Positions 40,350-48,949 of a stretch of DNA of 64,000 bases are shown piece after piece; position 1 is the first letter of the stretch; each line of letters begins with the position of its first letter. Origin of the DNA: Duganella sp. SG902 (GTDB lineage: Bacteria; Pseudomonadota; Gammaproteobacteria; Burkholderiales; Burkholderiaceae_D); the NCBI RefSeq assembly GCF_013376005.1, contig NZ_JABMJK010000001.1, positions 62,001-126,000 on the forward strand, written 5' to 3'. Under the pieces are notes generated by a model. The model made no database searches, had not been told where the DNA came from, and worked only from the letters and a program-made list of their open reading frames with translations. A program made the translations under genes and the position numbers.

Positions 40350-41807
40350 TTATTGATTTGTACGATTCCACCAGCCGCCACCCAGCGCCTGGAACAGCGC
40401 CGCCGTGTCGGCATAGCGCGCCGCCTGCGCCTGCACCAGGCTGATATGGGTTTGCTGGTAGCTGCGCTGCGCGTCGAGCAAGGACAGATAGCTGATGCCA
40501 CCCAGCTTGTACTGCTGCTCGGCCAGCGTCAGCGTTTCCCTGGCCAGCGCCTCGGCTTCCGCCTGCGACTTGAGCGCCGCCGCGTCGGCATCGAGCGCGC
40601 GCAGGGCGTCGGCCACGTTCTGGAAGGCGGCAAGCACGGTGGCGCGGTACTGCGCCGCCGCCGCGTCATACGCCGCCTCCGCCGCGCGCCGCTGGGCGCT
40701 CAGCGCGCCACCGTTGAAGATCGGCTGGGTGATGGCGGCGGCCAGACTCCAGGCGTTGGTGTTGGAATCAAACAGCTTGCCGAAACTCTGGCTGGAGGAT
40801 CCATAGCTGCCACTGAGCGAGAACTGCGGATACTGCGCCGCCGTCGCCACGCCGATGGCGGCGCTGGCCTGGTGCAGCAATTCCTCGCTGGCGCGGATGT
40901 CCGGCCGCTGGCGCACCAGCGCCGACGGCAGCGACACCGGCAACTGCTGCGGCAGGGTGAGCGACTCCAGCGCGAACTCCGGCATGCCCGCCTCGCCCGG
41001 CAGCTTGCCGGCCAACACCGACAACTGGTGGCGCGCCGACGCCAGCGCCTTCTCCAGCGGCGCCACCGTGGCGGCGACCTGCGCCACCTGGTTGCGCTGA
41101 CTGAGCACCGTGCCGCGCGGAACGGCGCCATACTCAAACTGCTTCTCGATCACGCCCAGCTGGCGGTTCAGCGCATCCAGCACCTCGCGGGTGGCCTGCA
41201 GCTGCGCGCGCAGCGAGGCTTCCTGGATCGCCGTGGTCACCACGTTGGCGCTCAACGCCAGATAAGTGGCCTCGACCTGGAAGCGCTGGTAGTCCACCGC
41301 CGCCTGCGCGCCTTCCAGCGTGCGCCGGGTGGCGCCGAAAACGTCCGGCGTGTAGGAGACGTTGACCGAGGCGTTATACAGATTGAACACGCCGGCCGCG
41401 CTGCCCGCCGTGGCGCTGCTGGTCTTCTGGCGCGTGGCGCCCAACTGGGCGCTCACCGATGGATAGACCAGATTGCCCGCCTGGGCGTTATAGTTTTCCT
41501 GCGCCTGGCGCAGCGTGGCCTCGGCCGCCGCCATATTCGGATTCTGCGCCAGCGCATTGCGTATCAGCTGGTCCAGCGCCGGCGAGCGGAACAGCGTCCA
41601 CCATTGCGCCGGAATCTCCTGCCCGAACGCGAACTGCTGCGCCGCGCCGCCAACGCCGGGCGCCGACGCGGTCTGGCCGGGCAACGGCGTGGGCGTGTAA
41701 CTGTCGCCGGCGGCGGCTGGCGCCGCCGGGGTTTTGAAATCCGGCCCAAGCGCGCACCCGCCCAAGCCTGCGGCGATCAACGCCACCGTGAAGATCCGTT
41801 TTCTCAC
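40350..41807 (-). CDS. RND outer-membrane factor (OprM/NodT lipoprotein)
   Basis: The 485-residue protein has a lipoprotein signal ending LGGC (cysteine at residue 17) and two OEP repeats that form the trimeric TolC-like channel. The start is taken as GTG at 41807, giving MRKRIFTVALIAAG, because CGGGAG lies six bases upstream; a further GTG at 41822 would put that ribosome-binding site inside the gene. It is the first gene of the efflux operon. The 60 bases before it are AT-rich and probably hold the promoter. Confidence 0.9.
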   Translation of the reverse strand: MRKRIFTVALIAAGLGGCALGPDFKTPAAPAAAGDSYTPTPLPGQTASAPGVGGAAQQFAFGQEIPAQWWTLFRSPALDQLIRNALAQNPNMAAAEATLRQAQENYNAQAGNLVYPSVSAQLGATRQKTSSATAGSAAGVFNLYNASVNVSYTPDVFGATRRTLEGAQAAVDYQRFQVEATYLALSANVVTTAIQEASLRAQLQATREVLDALNRQLGVIEKQFEYGAVPRGTVLSQRNQVAQVAATVAPLEKALASARHQLSVLAGKLPGEAGMPEFALESLTLPQQLPVSLPSALVRQRPDIRASEELLHQASAAIGVATAAQYPQFSLSGSYGSSSQSFGKLFDSNTNAWSLAAAITQPIFNGGALSAQRRAAEAAYDAAAAQYRATVLAAFQNVADALRALDADAAALKSQAEAEALARETLTLAEQQYKLGGISYLSLLDAQRSYQQTHISLVQAQAARYADTAALFQALGGGWWNRTNQ

Positions 41808-41931
41808 TACAGTCTCCCGCACCTTGTGACTAAATTTAAAAATTAACGTCCACTAAAGGTTAAATAATATGCATTAGCTAACATGTTCGCATTTTTTCCC
41901 GCCCAAGTGTGGGTTTATTGCCGTGCAGAGA

Positions 41932-41972
41932 TAAAAAAAACGGGCTCTGCCATTTCTGGCAAAGCCCGTTTC
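41932..41972 (-). terminator. Rho-independent terminator of the EF-hand gene
   Basis: AAACGGGCT with CTGCC pairs with GGCA and AAGCCCGTTT around an ATTTCT loop; on the minus strand the stem is followed by eight T. It lies just after the stop of the minus-strand gene at 41988-42629. Confidence 0.85.
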
Positions 41973-41987
41973 AGGGATAGGGTGATA

Positions 41988-42629
41988 TCAGGCCGGTTCC
42001 GGCGTCGCCACGGCGCCGTAGGCGCGGTTGACTTCGGTCAGCGAGAAGGCGTTGGGACCGTTGGTTTCAGCGTCGGCGGCGTCATCGTGGGCCAGGCTGC
42101 GGTAGGTCAGCGGCGCCTCGTAGCGGATGCGCTCTTCCTCGCTGATCTTGCCGTCATGGTTGGTGTCGGCGCCCAGCTCGGATTCCGGCGGCGGCACGCC
42201 CAGCACGCCATCTTCGCCCACGCCCGGCAGCGGCTCAGGCGACAGCAGCACCTCAGGCTCCGGCTCGGCGGCCGCGCTCTGACCGGCCTCGTTGCCGAAG
42301 CGGGCCTGGAAGATCTGGGTTTCCGGGCGCTCGACCAGCTTTTTCAAGCCCTCATCGAACTGCTGCAGCGCGCTTTTCAGCGTGTCGTCCTCCGACACGG
42401 CCTTGACCAGCGCGTTGGCCTGATCGCCGCTGTCGGCGGTGTTGCTGGTATCAGTCTGCAGGGGACTGGTAGCGTTGAAACCGGGCAGCGACAGGTAGGC
42501 AGCCATCGAGGCGCTCAGGTCCGCGTTGGCGCCTTGTTCCGTTTCAGCTGGTTTAACAGGCGAGAGCGCCTTATCGGCAACCAGGGCTGCGGACAGGGTG
42601 GCACCACCAATATTGTTGATCATAATCAT
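41988..42629 (-). CDS. EF-hand-containing protein, unknown
   Basis: The 213-residue protein has no clear signal peptide. Its body is rich in Ala, Glu and Pro (AAAEPEPEVLLSPEPLPGVGEDG), and a single EF-hand-like loop DTNHDGKISEEE (about residues 155-166) suggests calcium binding. The rest is predicted mostly disordered with short helices (LKSALQQFDEGLKKLVE). The ATG at 42629 follows CAGGAG at six bases; an upstream TTG is less likely. It ends at a strong terminator and stands alone, divergent from the pectinase region. Confidence 0.72.
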   Translation of the reverse strand: MIMINNIGGATLSAALVADKALSPVKPAETEQGANADLSASMAAYLSLPGFNATSPLQTDTSNTADSGDQANALVKAVSEDDTLKSALQQFDEGLKKLVERPETQIFQARFGNEAGQSAAAEPEPEVLLSPEPLPGVGEDGVLGVPPPESELGADTNHDGKISEEERIRYEAPLTYRSLAHDDAADAETNGPNAFSLTEVNRAYGAVATPEPA

Positions 42630-42999
42630 AATCGACTCCTGCAAGAAGATTCCTCACCACTACATTCTATCAGCGTTTTGGCAAGAGTTTTCATTTCCTG
42701 CCGGCTTCTCCCGCAAAAAAGTGCGCTTTTCCCCAAAAAAAGTTTCCATACAACACTCTCTTGATTACCAAAATCAATTGTCTTTTTGTTTTGATAGTTT
42801 TACATGCGCCGCGTTGCGGAATTGGTCAGACCACCGTAGAATTGGTCAACCAGTAGCATCCCACCGCATCACAGATTTTTGACCAACCGCGAGCTCGGCC
42901 ATCCCCCGGCCCTCCTCTCGGTGGCACGGCATACGCGAGGTGTGCCGACCGGCGCCGGCCAAGAACGGCGTTGTTGAACTCAAACTATCTGGAGACAAA
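42630..42999. other. 370-base AT-rich intergenic region before the PEP-CTERM and pectinase genes
   Basis: No gene is apparent. The region is markedly more AT-rich than its surroundings between about 42640 and 42810. It holds a TTGATT-N5-AATCAA inverted repeat (42761-42777), two TGGT...ACCA operators (42823-42852) and a further GACCAA half-site (42879-42886). GGAG at 42992-42995 is the ribosome-binding site of the following gene. Confidence 0.7.
42823..42852. promoter_or_regulatory. Tandem GntR/FadR-like operators
   Basis: TGGTCAGACCA (42823-42833) is a perfect palindrome about its central base, and TGGTCAACCA (42843-42852) is a near copy; both follow AATT or ATT. Their centres are about 20 bases apart, two helical turns. 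TGGT-N3-ACCA is the consensus of FadR-subfamily GntR regulators, several of which (ExuR, UxuR) control galacturonate and pectin genes. The regulator is not in this window. Confidence 0.6.
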
Positions 43000-43557
43000 A
43001 TGCACCTCACACTACGCAAAGCCGCCGCCGCGGCATGCCTGCTGCTCGCCACCGGCGCCGCGCAGGCCGCCGATCCGCTGCAACACGCCGTCATCAGCGC
43101 CAGCTACAGCGCCGGCGCCATCCTCGGGATCGGCGACGACTATGCCGGCAGCCCCGTCAGCGGCCTCGATCCACTCGACACCAGCGTGGAATTCTTCACC
43201 GCCGACGCCCTGTTCGGCTTTGACTTCGCGCCCGATGGCCATCTGACCATCTACAACAACCTCGCCATCCCGGCCGGCTCGTACAGCGCCAGCTTTGACT
43301 TCGGCGCCACGCTGGGCGCGGCCATCACCGGCTTCAACGTGGTGGACGCGGGCGTCACCGGCGGCACGCCGGTGCTCACCGTGGTCGACGGCCACACCAT
43401 CCGCATCGACTTGAGCGCGGTCGAGTGGAACGGCGACTACAGCCCGCTGCAGACCGCGATCACGCTGCAGGCGGCGCCAGTGCCGGAACCCGCCACCGTT
43501 TCCATGCTGGCGGCCGGCCTGCTTGGCCTGGCCCTGCGCGCACGCCGTCGCCGCTAG
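43000..43557 (+). CDS. PEP-CTERM-sorted exported protein
   Basis: The 185-residue protein has a signal peptide (cleavage near AQA-AD), a beta-rich body without a recognised domain, and the C-terminal sorting signal VPEPATVSMLAAGLLGLALRARRRR: PEP motif, hydrophobic helix and basic cluster. EpsH/XrtA-type exosortases process this tail. Function is unknown; many such proteins are secreted with exopolysaccharide. CTGGAGAC precedes the ATG. It lies 28 bases before the pectinase gene on the same strand, probably under the same GntR-like operators. Confidence 0.85.
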   Translation: MHLTLRKAAAAACLLLATGAAQAADPLQHAVISASYSAGAILGIGDDYAGSPVSGLDPLDTSVEFFTADALFGFDFAPDGHLTIYNNLAIPAGSYSASFDFGATLGAAITGFNVVDAGVTGGTPVLTVVDGHTIRIDLSAVEWNGDYSPLQTAITLQAAPVPEPATVSMLAAGLLGLALRARRRR

Positions 43558-43585
43558 GCGCCCCTCACAATTCAAGGAGCATCAG

Positions 43586-46500
43586 ATGAAACTCTCTCGT
43601 TTCAGGGCGGCGCTTTGCCTGCTCGGCGTGGCCACGGCGTTGCAGGCGGCGACCATCGACCCGGCGCTGCAAACCGCGCCGGCGGACGGTTTTGGCGCCG
43701 GCACCGTGGGCGGTTCGGCCGCCATCGGCTCGCAGATCTACACCGTGACCTCGCGCCCGCAACTGCTGGCGGCGATACAGCGCGGCGGCCTCAATCCCAA
43801 GATCATCAAGTTAAGCGGCACCATCGACATGACCGAGGGCGTGCCGTACGCGAACACCGGCGACCAGGCCATTCGCGGCCTGATACGCCTGCCCAGCAAC
43901 ACCACGCTGATCGGCGCGGACGGCAACGCGGGCATCATCAACGGGCATATCGTGGTGTCCAACGTCTCGCAAATCATCATCCGCAACCTGAAGATCGTGA
44001 ACCCGTGCGACGTCGGTCCGATCTGGGATCCGAACGACGGCGCGCTGGGCAACTGGAACGCGGCCTTCGACGGCATCGGCGTCTCCGGCTCGGACCACGT
44101 ATGGGTGGACCACGTCACCTTCACCGACGGCGCCATCACCGACGACCTGCTGCCGATCGAGAACGGCCAGGTCAAGCAATGCCACGACGGCGCGCTGGAC
44201 ATCACCAACGCCTCCGATTACGTGACGGTGTCGTACAACGTGTTCGGCCAGCATCGCAAGAATAACCTGATCGGTTCCAGCGACACCGCGACGGCGGACA
44301 ACGGCAAGCTGCACATCACCTTCAGCAACAACATCTTCCGCGATATCGTCAGCCGCGCGCCGCGCGTGCGTTACGGCCAGGTCCACCTGTTCAACAACTA
44401 CTTTGTGGGCAGCACCTCGCATCCGGCCTACCCTTACGAGTACTCGGTGGGCGTGGGCCAGCAGGCGCAGATCCTGTCCAACAACAATGTGTTCGAGATC
44501 GCCGGCGTCACGCGCTGCGACCAGGTGGTCACGCCGATCGGCGGCACCGTGCCGGGCGCCTTCAAGGATGCGGGTTCGGTACTCAACGGCGCCGCGCTGG
44601 CTGGCTGCTCGACACCAAGCAGCGTGGCTTACAGCGTGCCCTATGCGTTCAGCGCGCGACCTGTGGCGCTGGTAAAGCCGAATCTGGTGGCGCAGGCGGG
44701 CGTGGGCAAGATCAGCACCGCCATCAGCGGCAGCGGCAACGTCACGCCCGATGTGACCATCACCCTCACCTGCCCGCCCACTGGCTTGTACTTCTGCGAC
44801 GATTTCCAGAACAGCAGCATGGCCAACTGGAACCTGCTGCCGGTGTCCGGACCTAACGGCAGCTTCAGCGTCAAGGCTGAAAGCATCGGCGCCGCCAACA
44901 TCGTGATGCAGTACACCGCCGCGTCGACAGGCGGCGTACTGGCCACGCTCAAGCCAGGCGCCATGAACGGCGTGCCAGGCGGCGATTACTTCGTCGAGGC
45001 GCGCATCAAGCCCATGACCAACAGCACCACCAGCAACAAGCTGCTCTATCTTCTGGCGCGCTACAAGGACTCAACCAACTGGTATGGCGCGGGCCTGAAC
45101 GTGCAAAGCGCCACCACCAGCACTCAAGTGGAAATCGCCAGGATGCTGAACGGGACGCTGACCCGCCCCAAGCAGGTGAAGAAGCCGATCCAGATGGACG
45201 CCCAGTTCTACACCGTGCGCTTTGAAATGATCGGCACCACGCTCACCGTGTATCTCGACGGCGAGGCGCTGGGCAGTGTCACCGACGCCTCGTTCGCGGA
45301 GCGCGGGGTGATAGGCCTGTACACCACCAACAAATCGTTCCAGATCGACGACGTACGGATAGGCGATCCCTCGCTGAAACCGTCGCAACTGACGTTGAAT
45401 CCATCCACGCTGAGCTACGCGGCGGAGGTGGGCGACGCGCCGCTGGCGGTCAGCGTCACCGCCGTCAAGCCGGATGGCACGCTGGATGGCTTCACGGCTT
45501 CGTCCAGCAACCCGGCGGTGGCGGCGGTGGCCATCAACGGCGGCACTGTGAACGTTACCCCGGTCGGCGCGGGCAGCGCCACCATCACCATCACCAGCGA
45601 TTCCGACCCGACGCTGAAACGCACCATCGCCGCCACCATCGCGCCGCAGTTCGTGCAACCGACTCAAACCTATGCGCTGGCCGGCGCGGCCCTGCCGGCG
45701 GCCCATTCCGATGGCACGCAGGTCGACGCCTCGCTCAAGCTGACCTTCGACGGCCCGCCGACGCTGGGTTCCGGCGGCAGCATCCGCATCTTCCGCAAGG
45801 CCGATAACGCGCTGGTGGACGTGATCCGCCTGTCCGGCGAGACCGACGTCCTTGGCTACACCGGCCAGGCCAACGTGCGCAAGGTGAACACCACGCCGAT
45901 CACCATCACCGGCAACACCGTCACCATCAAACCGCATTCCAACAAGCTGGCCTACGGCACCCAATACTACGTGGCCATTTCCAACGGCGTGTTCACCGGC
46001 GCGACGCTGGGCGGCGTGCCGTTCGTCGGCATCGGCGCGCTGGGCGACTGGTCGTTCACCACGCGCGCCGGCGCGCCCTCGCCCGGCGCCAGCCTCACGG
46101 TGGGCGACGGCGCCGATGCCGACTTCGGCACCGTACAGGGCGCGCTCAATTTCGCCATGCAGACGCTGGGCGCGGCCGATCCGGTCACCATCAACGTGCG
46201 CAATGGCGTCTACAACGAGCTGCTCTACCTGCGCGGCAAGGACAACGTCACGCTGAAAGGCGAAAGCCGGGACGGCGCCATCATCCAGTACACCAACTAC
46301 GACACGCTCAACACCGGCTCCGGCGCCAGCCAGGCCAACGCCGACGCGGCGGCGGCCGGCGGCCGTTCGGTGATGCTGGTGGAGGCGTCGGACATGCTGG
46401 TGCTGGACTCGCTGACCTTGAAGAACACCACGCTGCGTTCGGGCGCCATCTCGGCGCAAGCGGAAACGCTCTACTTCAATAACGACAACGGCCGCCTGAT

Positions 46501-47122
46501 CGCCAGGAACGCCAACTTCCAGAGCGAGCAGGATACGCTCAACCTGAAAGGCTACGCGTGGTTCTGGCAGTCGCTGGTATCCGGCAACGTGGACTTCATC
46601 TGGGGCAGCAGCCGCGCCGCGCTGTTCGAGGAGTGCGAGATCCGTTCGGTGGGCGATACCAGCAATGCGTCGAGCGGCGGCTACATCCTGCAGGCGCGCG
46701 CGGCCAACGCCACCGACAAGGGCTATGTCTTCCTCAACAGCCGCCTGACGCACGGCCCCGGCCCGGGCCCGCTGCACGGCGACGTGCCGGCCGGCGCCAC
46801 TTACCTGGCCCGCAGCGCCGGCAACGCGGCCTACTGGGACAACATCGCCTTCATCAACACCAAGATGGACGCGCACATCGCCACCGTGGGCTGGGCCGGC
46901 GCGGGCGTGAACGGCCAGCCGGCGCCGAATCCCGCAGTGGCCAGCGCCGCCAGCGGTTGGCGTGAATACGGCAGCACCACGCTGGCGGGCGACGCGATCA
47001 ACCTCGCCGCGCGCGTCGGCGGCTTCCAGCTGAGCGCCAGCGACGTGGCGGCCGGCTTCGCCGACCGTGCCAAGGTGTTTGCCGCGTATGGCGGCGGTGC
47101 GGGGTGGAATCCGCAGCCGTAA
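43586..47122 (+). CDS. Bifunctional pectate lyase - pectinesterase with linker domains
   Basis: This exported protein of 1178 residues has a signal peptide (residues 1-22), a PL1 pectate lyase domain (about 35-330: VWVDHVTF near 172-179 and RAPRVRYGQVHLFNNYF near 257-273), a beta-sandwich region (about 395-590, CDDFQNSSMANW start), an Ig-like BIG2-type domain (about 595-690), a second Ig-like domain (about 695-825) and a CE8 pectinesterase domain (about 835-1160: EQDTLN near 980, GNVDFIWG near 998 and YLARSAG near 1072). It would remove methyl esters from pectin and cleave the resulting polygalacturonate by beta-elimination. Joining both activities in one chain is uncommon. AAGGAG lies five bases before the ATG. 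Confidence 0.92.
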   Translation: MKLSRFRAALCLLGVATALQAATIDPALQTAPADGFGAGTVGGSAAIGSQIYTVTSRPQLLAAIQRGGLNPKIIKLSGTIDMTEGVPYANTGDQAIRGLIRLPSNTTLIGADGNAGIINGHIVVSNVSQIIIRNLKIVNPCDVGPIWDPNDGALGNWNAAFDGIGVSGSDHVWVDHVTFTDGAITDDLLPIENGQVKQCHDGALDITNASDYVTVSYNVFGQHRKNNLIGSSDTATADNGKLHITFSNNIFRDIVSRAPRVRYGQVHLFNNYFVGSTSHPAYPYEYSVGVGQQAQILSNNNVFEIAGVTRCDQVVTPIGGTVPGAFKDAGSVLNGAALAGCSTPSSVAYSVPYAFSARPVALVKPNLVAQAGVGKISTAISGSGNVTPDVTITLTCPPTGLYFCDDFQNSSMANWNLLPVSGPNGSFSVKAESIGAANIVMQYTAASTGGVLATLKPGAMNGVPGGDYFVEARIKPMTNSTTSNKLLYLLARYKDSTNWYGAGLNVQSATTSTQVEIARMLNGTLTRPKQVKKPIQMDAQFYTVRFEMIGTTLTVYLDGEALGSVTDASFAERGVIGLYTTNKSFQIDDVRIGDPSLKPSQLTLNPSTLSYAAEVGDAPLAVSVTAVKPDGTLDGFTASSSNPAVAAVAINGGTVNVTPVGAGSATITITSDSDPTLKRTIAATIAPQFVQPTQTYALAGAALPAAHSDGTQVDASLKLTFDGPPTLGSGGSIRIFRKADNALVDVIRLSGETDVLGYTGQANVRKVNTTPITITGNTVTIKPHSNKLAYGTQYYVAISNGVFTGATLGGVPFVGIGALGDWSFTTRAGAPSPGASLTVGDGADADFGTVQGALNFAMQTLGAADPVTINVRNGVYNELLYLRGKDNVTLKGESRDGAIIQYTNYDTLNTGSGASQANADAAAAGGRSVMLVEASDMLVLDSLTLKNTTLRSGAISAQAETLYFNNDNGRLIARNANFQSEQDTLNLKGYAWFWQSLVSGNVDFIWGSSRAALFEECEIRSVGDTSNASSGGYILQARAANATDKGYVFLNSRLTHGPGPGPLHGDVPAGATYLARSAGNAAYWDNIAFINTKMDAHIATVGWAGAGVNGQPAPNPAVASAASGWREYGSTTLAGDAINLAARVGGFQLSASDVAAGFADRAKVFAAYGGGAGWNPQP

Positions 47123-47132
47123 CGGCATGTAA

Positions 47133-47187
47133 CTGGCGCGCTACATTCCCCACCTCTTTCGGAGGATGCGCGCCAGCCCGCGTTTTT
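47133..47187 (+). terminator. Possible terminator after the pectinase gene
   Basis: CTGGCGCGC (47133-47141) and GCGCGCCAG (47168-47176) form a perfect nine-base stem with a 26-base loop, followed six bases later by five T. The large loop makes it weaker than a classical terminator. Confidence 0.45.
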
Positions 47188-47222
47188 ATACGATGCGGCG
47201 ACAACATCAACATGGAGTCGTC

Positions 47223-47402
47223 GTGCGTTACCTGCTTGCCCTGCCGTTCATCGGCCTGCTCTGGCTGCCTTTCTACAACCGGGAACTGCCTTCGCTGTTT
47301 AGCTTCCCCTTCTTCTACTGGTATCAATTCGCCTGGGTGCCGCTGACCGCCCTCGTGATCTGGCTGGTCTACCAGAATGACCGCAAGAAGGGAGCGGAGT
47401 GA
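47223..47402 (+). CDS. DUF3311 small membrane protein
   Basis: The 59-residue protein has two hydrophobic helices (YLLALPFIGLLWLPFYN and FPFFYWYQFAWVPLTALVIWLVY) and a short charged end, matching DUF3311. These proteins regularly precede SSS-type permeases and are probably small accessory subunits. A GTG at 47223 with GGAG five bases upstream is the likely start. The stop overlaps the permease start (TGATG). Confidence 0.8.
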   Translation: MRYLLALPFIGLLWLPFYNRELPSLFSFPFFYWYQFAWVPLTALVIWLVYQNDRKKGAE

Positions 47403-48877
47403 TGCCGGACCAAGTCAACTGGACCGCGCTCGGCGTCTTCATCTTTTTCTTCGTGCTGGTGACGGTGCTGGGCTTCGGCGCCTCGCGCTGGCAAAGCGCC
47501 AGGCAGCAAGGCAGCCACCTTGAGGAATGGGGACTGGGCGGCCGCAATTTCGGCGCCTGGATCACCTGGTTCCTGGTCGGTGGCGATTTTTATACCGCCT
47601 ACACCGTGATCGCCGTGCCGGCGCTGGTGTATGCGGTGGGCGCGTATGGCTTCTTCGCGCTGCCGTACACGATTCTGGTGTATCCGATCGTCTACCTGAT
47701 CATGCCCAGGCTGTGGCACGCCGCGCAGAAGGCCGGCCACGTCACGGCGGCCGACGTGGTGTTCGGCCGCTATCGTTCGCGCCCGCTGGAATTCGCCATC
47801 GCCCTCACCGGCGTGGTGGCCACCATGCCTTACATCGCCCTGCAGCTGGTGGGCATGGAAGTGGTGATCAAGGCGCTGGGACTGACCGGCGAACTGCCGC
47901 TGGCCGCCGCTTTCGTCATCCTCGCCTTGTACACCTACGCCGCCGGCCTGCGCGCACCGGCGCTGATCGCCTTCGTCAAGGACCTGATGATCTACATCGT
48001 GGTGCTGGTGGCGGTGGTGCTGGTGCCGGCCAAGCTGGGCGGCTACGGCCATGTATTCTCGGCCGCCGGCGAAGCCTTCGCGGCCAAGGGCGGCGCCACC
48101 GGGCTGACCCTGAAACCGGCGCAGATCCTGCCGTTCGCCACGCTGGCGTTGGGTTCCGCGATGGCGGCGTTCATGTATCCGCACACGCTGACCGGCATCT
48201 TTGCCGCCAACAGCGCGGACACCATCCGCAAGAACGCCGTATTCCTGCCGGCCTACACCATCCTGCTTGGCCTGATCGCGCTGCTGGGTTTCATGGCCTA
48301 CGCGGCCCATATCACCGTCGCCAGCAACAACGACGTGGTGCCGGCGCTGTTCAACGCCCTGTTCCCGAGCTGGTTCAGCGGCTTCGCCTTCGCCGCCATC
48401 GCCATCGGCGCGCTGGTGCCGGCGGCGGTGATGTCGATCGGCGCGGCCAACCTGTTCACCCGCAATTTCTGGAAGCCGTATGTGGATCCCGCCGTCACGC
48501 CCGAGGGCGAGGCCAAGGTGGCCAAGCTGGTGTCGCTGGTGGTGAAGGTGGGCGCGCTGGTGTTCATCCTGTTCCTGCCGACCAAATTCGCGCTGGACCT
48601 GCAGCTGCTGGGCGGCGTGTGGATACTGCAAACCTTCCCGTCGGTGGTGTTTGGTCTGTTCTTCGGCTGGTTCGGCGCGCGTGCGCTGCTCGGCGGCTGG
48701 GCGGTCGGCATCGTGGCGGGCAGCGTGCTGGCATTCAGCGACGGCATCAAGCCGGTGCACACCTTCATGCTCGGCGGCGATAGCTACACCGCCTATACCG
48801 GCCTGCTGGCGCTGGTGCTGAACATCGCGGTGGCTGTGATCATCCAGCTCATCGCGGGCGAAAAGCGCAAGGACTGA
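47402..48877 (+). CDS. Sodium:solute symporter family permease (MctP-like)
   Basis: The 491-residue inner-membrane transporter has about 13 helices and the SSS-family signature regions GGRNFGAWITWFLVGGDFYTAYT and AFAAIAIGALVPAAVMSIGAANLFTRNF. With the DUF3311 gene coupled directly before it, it resembles MctP-type monocarboxylate/alanine permeases. Substrates such as lactate, pyruvate or alanine are inferred from those relatives. The ATG at 47402 is used rather than the GTG one codon earlier. Confidence 0.87.
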   Translation: MPDQVNWTALGVFIFFFVLVTVLGFGASRWQSARQQGSHLEEWGLGGRNFGAWITWFLVGGDFYTAYTVIAVPALVYAVGAYGFFALPYTILVYPIVYLIMPRLWHAAQKAGHVTAADVVFGRYRSRPLEFAIALTGVVATMPYIALQLVGMEVVIKALGLTGELPLAAAFVILALYTYAAGLRAPALIAFVKDLMIYIVVLVAVVLVPAKLGGYGHVFSAAGEAFAAKGGATGLTLKPAQILPFATLALGSAMAAFMYPHTLTGIFAANSADTIRKNAVFLPAYTILLGLIALLGFMAYAAHITVASNNDVVPALFNALFPSWFSGFAFAAIAIGALVPAAVMSIGAANLFTRNFWKPYVDPAVTPEGEAKVAKLVSLVVKVGALVFILFLPTKFALDLQLLGGVWILQTFPSVVFGLFFGWFGARALLGGWAVGIVAGSVLAFSDGIKPVHTFMLGGDSYTAYTGLLALVLNIAVAVIIQLIAGEKRKD

Positions 48878-48901
48878 AAACCCGTCATCGTTTCGTCACA
48901 A

Positions 48902-48932
48902 GAATGGGATAACATTGTGTGTTATCCCATTC
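48902..48932. promoter_or_regulatory. Perfect 12-base inverted repeat before the phosphatase gene
   Basis: GAATGGGATAAC and GTTATCCCATTC are separated by seven bases, 17 bases before the ATG at 48950. No T run follows on either strand, so an operator or a hairpin in the leader is more likely than a terminator. Confidence 0.5.
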
Positions 48933-48949
48933 AACCTACGACGACTTCC

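Noticed and set aside
45071..47128. A 685-codon minus-strand frame opposite the pectinesterase end
   Set aside because: Same antisense effect; the plus-strand CE8 motifs are clear.
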